NCBI RefSeq assembly: GCF_900069005.2
Contig: NZ_LN831279.1
Location: 3,244,390 to 3,308,389 of the forward strand
DNA: 64,000 bases
Origin: Paenibacillus sp. GM2
Lineage (GTDB): Bacteria; Bacillota; Bacilli; Paenibacillales; Paenibacillaceae
Reading direction: 5' to 3'
The translations under genes and the position numbers were made by a program. Within the stretch, counting starts at the first letter, position 1. Each line of letters opens with the position of its first letter. The notes under the pieces are model-generated. The model was given only the letters and a program-made list of their open reading frames with translations, was not told the origin of the DNA and did no database searches. This document shows positions 61,559 through 64,000 of this stretch, in pieces.

Positions 61559-61628
61559 GATCAATCTAACGGTTTCTGGTTACAAGGTGCAAGGACATCC
61601 ATATGTTAGCGTTAGAATTGATGATTAA

Positions 61629-61675
61629 AAATGGCGAAAAGATAGTAAGCCAGACTATCTTTTCGCCATTTTGCT
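61629..61675. terminator. strong bidirectional terminator
   Basis: A 17-bp perfect stem (AATGGCGAAAAGATAGT / ACTATCTTTTCGCCATT) with a 7-base loop, between convergent genes. Confidence 0.88.
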
Positions 61676-61678
61676 TAA

Positions 61679-62029
61679 TTATTGAGATATTGGAAGATAG
61701 GCTATTCCATCGATCATCAGCAGGCAATCCGAATCAATAAACTCAGTCGTTGAGGTCATTCTGGCTGGAAATCGATCTGTCTCAAAGTAGTCAAAAAAGA
61801 CCTTTTCCATTTCGGGCAAATCCTTTATGTTCTTTAGATATACTTGGACCTTTACGACACTATCCAATGATGCATTGCATTGTAGCAGTGTCTTCTTCAG
61901 ATGTTCAAAGGTGTCATGAATCTGCTTCGTAAACGTCTCGCCAAACCCTCTATGCAACCCTAAGAATATGTAATCCCCGGCCACAACTGCTGATGAATAA
62001 CTGAAAGGTGTGGAAACTCGATTTATCAT
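61679..62029 (-). CDS. RidA/YjgF-family protein
   Basis: The 116-residue protein has the RidA fold: VAGDYIFLGLHRGFG, VVKVQVYLKNIKDLPEMEKVF, then FPARMTSTTEFIDSDCLLMIDGIAYL. The conserved Arg of the PARxx motif is present, but the usual SGQ region near residue 25 is missing, so deaminase activity on imines is uncertain. ATG at 62029 has GGAGG at suitable spacing. It is divergent from the S66 peptidase, and a LexA-like palindrome lies at its promoter. Confidence 0.8.
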   Translation of the reverse strand: MINRVSTPFSYSSAVVAGDYIFLGLHRGFGETFTKQIHDTFEHLKKTLLQCNASLDSVVKVQVYLKNIKDLPEMEKVFFDYFETDRFPARMTSTTEFIDSDCLLMIDGIAYLPISQ

Positions 62030-62071
62030 CGCTAACATCCTCCTTATTCCATCATATTTAAGTCACTATAA

Positions 62072-62095
62072 ATTATAGAACATACGTTCTATAAT
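62072..62095. promoter_or_regulatory. LexA/DinR-like palindrome at the RidA-like promoter
   Basis: ATTATAGAACATACGTTCTATAAT has 10-bp perfect arms. The GAAC-N4-GTTC core matches the Firmicute LexA (DinR) box consensus. On the minus strand the palindrome overlaps a TATAAT, so it could repress the RidA-like gene; the distance to the plus-strand peptidase start is 155 bp. Confidence 0.5.
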
Positions 62096-62250
62096 AGCAA
62101 TAATTAATTTCTATGAAATCCGTTCAGATTCAACCGATCATAATATAGCCACTTGCTGCTATTTAGTACTGCATTGTCGACTTTGTCAATATAATCTAAA
62201 AATAGGTATTACAATGGCTTCTTCTATTTTCAGGAGAGGAAGATGAGCAT

Positions 62251-63174
62251 ATGCCGATACGTCCGCCAATATTACAGAAGGGAGATACCGTTGGCATCGT
62301 TACTTTAGGCAGCCCGTTAGCTGCAAACATAATTGATGAACGGATCGAATTTTTGAAGGCAATGGGGCTTAATGTCCGATTGGGTCAATACGTATATGCA
62401 CAAGATGGTTTTCTAGCCGGTACAGACGAGCAGCGAGCCTCCGATTTAATGATGATGTTTCAGGACGAGCAGGTTAGAATGATTCTGCCCACCAGAGGTG
62501 GTACAGGTGTGGCCGGAATTCTTCCGTACCTGGACTATAATGTGATTCAGAACCATCCCAAAATCATTACAGGCTATAGTGACATCACGGTATTATTAAA
62601 CGTACTGTATGAAATTGTAGATTTAATAACCTTCCATAGTCTGCTGCTTATTGACTTCAATTCCGGCACACCTAACTACAATTTCGACCAATTTTTCTCG
62701 GCGACATCCCTTTACTCATTAACCAGACCGATCCTGAATCCGCCGGGAATGCCGCTGATTAGCCGGGTACCCGGCAATGTGACGGGGCCGTTAGTGGGCG
62801 GTAATCTGACATCTTTTGTGGATACCTTAGGCACCCCATACGAAATCGATACACGAGGAAAAATCCTCGTTCTTGAAGAAACCCATGAACCTACCAATAC
62901 CGTCTACAGATACTTAAATCATTTGAAGCTGGCTGGAAAATTCCATGATTGCATCGGCATTGTTATGGGGGAATGCACGGGCTGCCAAGCAGCATATGGC
63001 AAGTCCTATGAGGATATAATTGAAGAATTCATAGTACCTCTCGGCAAGCCCCTAATAACAAATCTGGCTACGGGCCATGGTGTCTATAAAGCGGCTTTGC
63101 CAATTGGCGCAACGGTGAATCTCGATTCAATCAATAGTTCGATAACTGTGCTTGAACCTACCGTCAGTATATAA
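62251..63174 (+). CDS. S66 peptidase (LD-carboxypeptidase / MccF-like)
   Basis: The 307-residue Ser-Glu-His hydrolase has nucleophile S110 in TGYSDIT, Glu in VLEETHEPTN, and a His in ATGHGVYKAALPIG. S66 enzymes cut the L,D-linkage of muropeptides or inactivate microcin-like peptides; this sequence does not decide which. The start is an ATG behind GGAGAGGAAG. It is divergent from the RidA-like gene across an interval with a LexA-like palindrome. Confidence 0.88.
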   Translation: MPIRPPILQKGDTVGIVTLGSPLAANIIDERIEFLKAMGLNVRLGQYVYAQDGFLAGTDEQRASDLMMMFQDEQVRMILPTRGGTGVAGILPYLDYNVIQNHPKIITGYSDITVLLNVLYEIVDLITFHSLLLIDFNSGTPNYNFDQFFSATSLYSLTRPILNPPGMPLISRVPGNVTGPLVGGNLTSFVDTLGTPYEIDTRGKILVLEETHEPTNTVYRYLNHLKLAGKFHDCIGIVMGECTGCQAAYGKSYEDIIEEFIVPLGKPLITNLATGHGVYKAALPIGATVNLDSINSSITVLEPTVSI

Positions 63175-63238
63175 CGTTTGCGGGCATCCTTCGGGGAATC
63201 CGTGATTTGGAATGAATTTGTCCGATTTAATACTATCT

Positions 63239-63655
63239 TTACTCTGAAGTTACCCCCATGGTTTCATTGTCCTGTGTAGTACCATCGCTTCCTAGAGCTT
63301 GAATATAGATACGGTCATGAAATGCCCGGCTACCAAAATTCCAGGTCAAAGACCAGCCGTTATCCTCCTCTATATCATAGCCAATAAGTTCCCTTTCCCC
63401 CCAGGTCTCTGTGCCAGCAGGAGCAATCCAAAATAGAACCGTTTCAATGTTTTTAGCCTTTACATGAATCGTCATTGTTGTGGCATCTTCTGGTACAACC
63501 CACCAACCTGCGTTCTTCGTTAGATCCGTGGTTACTTCCAGAATCTCAGCCTTTCCATTCGTATTCTGAGGTCTTACGGATTCTGTTAGACGATTATTGC
63601 ACGCTGTCAGTAGAACAACAACTAAAAAACATATACTGATGCTCGCTCTCATCAT
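63239..63655 (-). CDS. small lipoprotein, 138 aa, unknown
   Basis: The type II signal peptide ASISICFLVVVLLTAC has a lipobox (LTAC) and is followed by NNRLTESVRPQ. The outer domain is short and beta-rich (MTIHVKAKNIETVLFWIAPAG). No family is recognised. Two adjacent ATGs (63655, 63652) follow GGAGG. It is convergent with the S66 peptidase. Confidence 0.75.
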   Translation of the reverse strand: MMRASISICFLVVVLLTACNNRLTESVRPQNTNGKAEILEVTTDLTKNAGWWVVPEDATTMTIHVKAKNIETVLFWIAPAGTETWGERELIGYDIEEDNGWSLTWNFGSRAFHDRIYIQALGSDGTTQDNETMGVTSE

Positions 63656-63711
63656 TTTCCTCCATCATATCTAGATACTTTTAATCGACTCACAATCCTA
63701 AACTATAATCA

Positions 63712-64000
63712 TTAACAGAAAAGAGAATGTATCCTATATGATAAATATACCAAACAAAGTAGGATAAATATCCGCTTCCGTGCTTTTCCTGGAAATTTCT
63801 CCAATCTCGGCAAAAGACTTCTCCTCAGCACCCGTAATATCAGTAATTCATCCGCGCTTAAAGCTGTTATAGCAGATGCCAAAGGCTCCCCGAATAAACG
63901 GTTTGTCATCGTCTGCTCCGCACTTTCCGCAATCGCCTCTTGGTGGAACCAACTCTGGAATTTACGCTGGAGACTGCGTTTACGAAGCAGATTCAAACAA
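63712..64000 (-). pseudogene. frameshifted sigma-factor-like fragment (5' end outside window)
   Basis: The minus-strand frame ending at 63712 opens upstream of the right edge (TTG at 63996 is only the first start inside the window). It reads LFGEPLASAITALSADELLIL, then a Lys/Arg/Leu-rich tail unlike any domain. In the next frame the same DNA continues ITGAEEKSFAEIGEISRKS, which resembles region 4 (helix-turn-helix) of ECF-type sigma factors. That suggests a broken sigma gene. It is based on one region and a partial gene, so it is tentative. Confidence 0.35.

Noticed and set aside
1..64000. tRNA or rRNA genes
   Set aside because: No cloverleaf or rRNA-like sequence was noticed on either strand by eye; only the FMN riboswitch is a convincing RNA element.

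Overview
The window looks like the chromosome of a low-to-mid GC Bacillota spore-former of the Paenibacillus type. Support comes from several SLH-domain surface proteins, strong GGAGG-type ribosome binding sites, TTG/GTG starts, a WXG100/EssC type VII secretion locus, a GH52 xylosidase, and the short intergenic repeat families typical of these genomes. The genus is inferred from gene content; no rRNA gene is present.

Region 1 (1-14520) is a type VII secretion (T7SSb-like) locus, nearly all on the minus strand. It holds an FHA-less EssC ATPase, EsxA, a YukD-like ubiquitin fold protein, a VWA protein, a membrane-anchored protein kinase, a probable effector chaperone, two WXG100-like partners, and the N-terminal 1039 residues of a giant RHS toxin that runs off the left edge. 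A plus-strand cassette at 12808-14457 encodes a lipase with a C-terminal WXG-like domain plus a WXG partner. It is divergent from a small lipoprotein gene and a frameshifted second copy of that gene, an arrangement like a 'reverse LXG' lipase toxin with immunity lipoproteins.

Region 2 (14537-31115) is a Tad/Flp-pilus-like secretion locus on the minus strand: CpaB (SAF), two CpaE-like proteins, the CpaF ATPase, a TadB/TadC fusion, four small membrane-anchored pilin-like proteins, an SLH protein and a 1113-residue exported protein. Upstream lies a second operon with a third CpaE-like protein and a membrane protein with a degenerate GGDEF domain. The essC and cpaB promoters share a 45-bp element, which ties the two secretion loci together.

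Region 3 (31214-41643) is metabolic and repeat-rich. It holds an AraC regulator divergent from a GH52 beta-xylosidase, an FMN riboswitch controlling an EamA transporter (probable riboflavin importer), a three-gene ABC-2 exporter, and long intergenic stretches of degenerate tandem repeats.

Region 4 (41689-64000) holds a 2135-residue SLH-anchored protein with a GH87-like beta-helix, a TetR / divergent-Lgt pair with clear operators, a HisJ-type phosphatase, lipoproteins, a heterodimeric ABC exporter divergent from a LysR regulator, a PQQ-propeller protein, another SLH protein, RidA-like and S66 peptidase genes flanking a LexA-like palindrome, and a broken sigma-factor-like fragment at the right edge.
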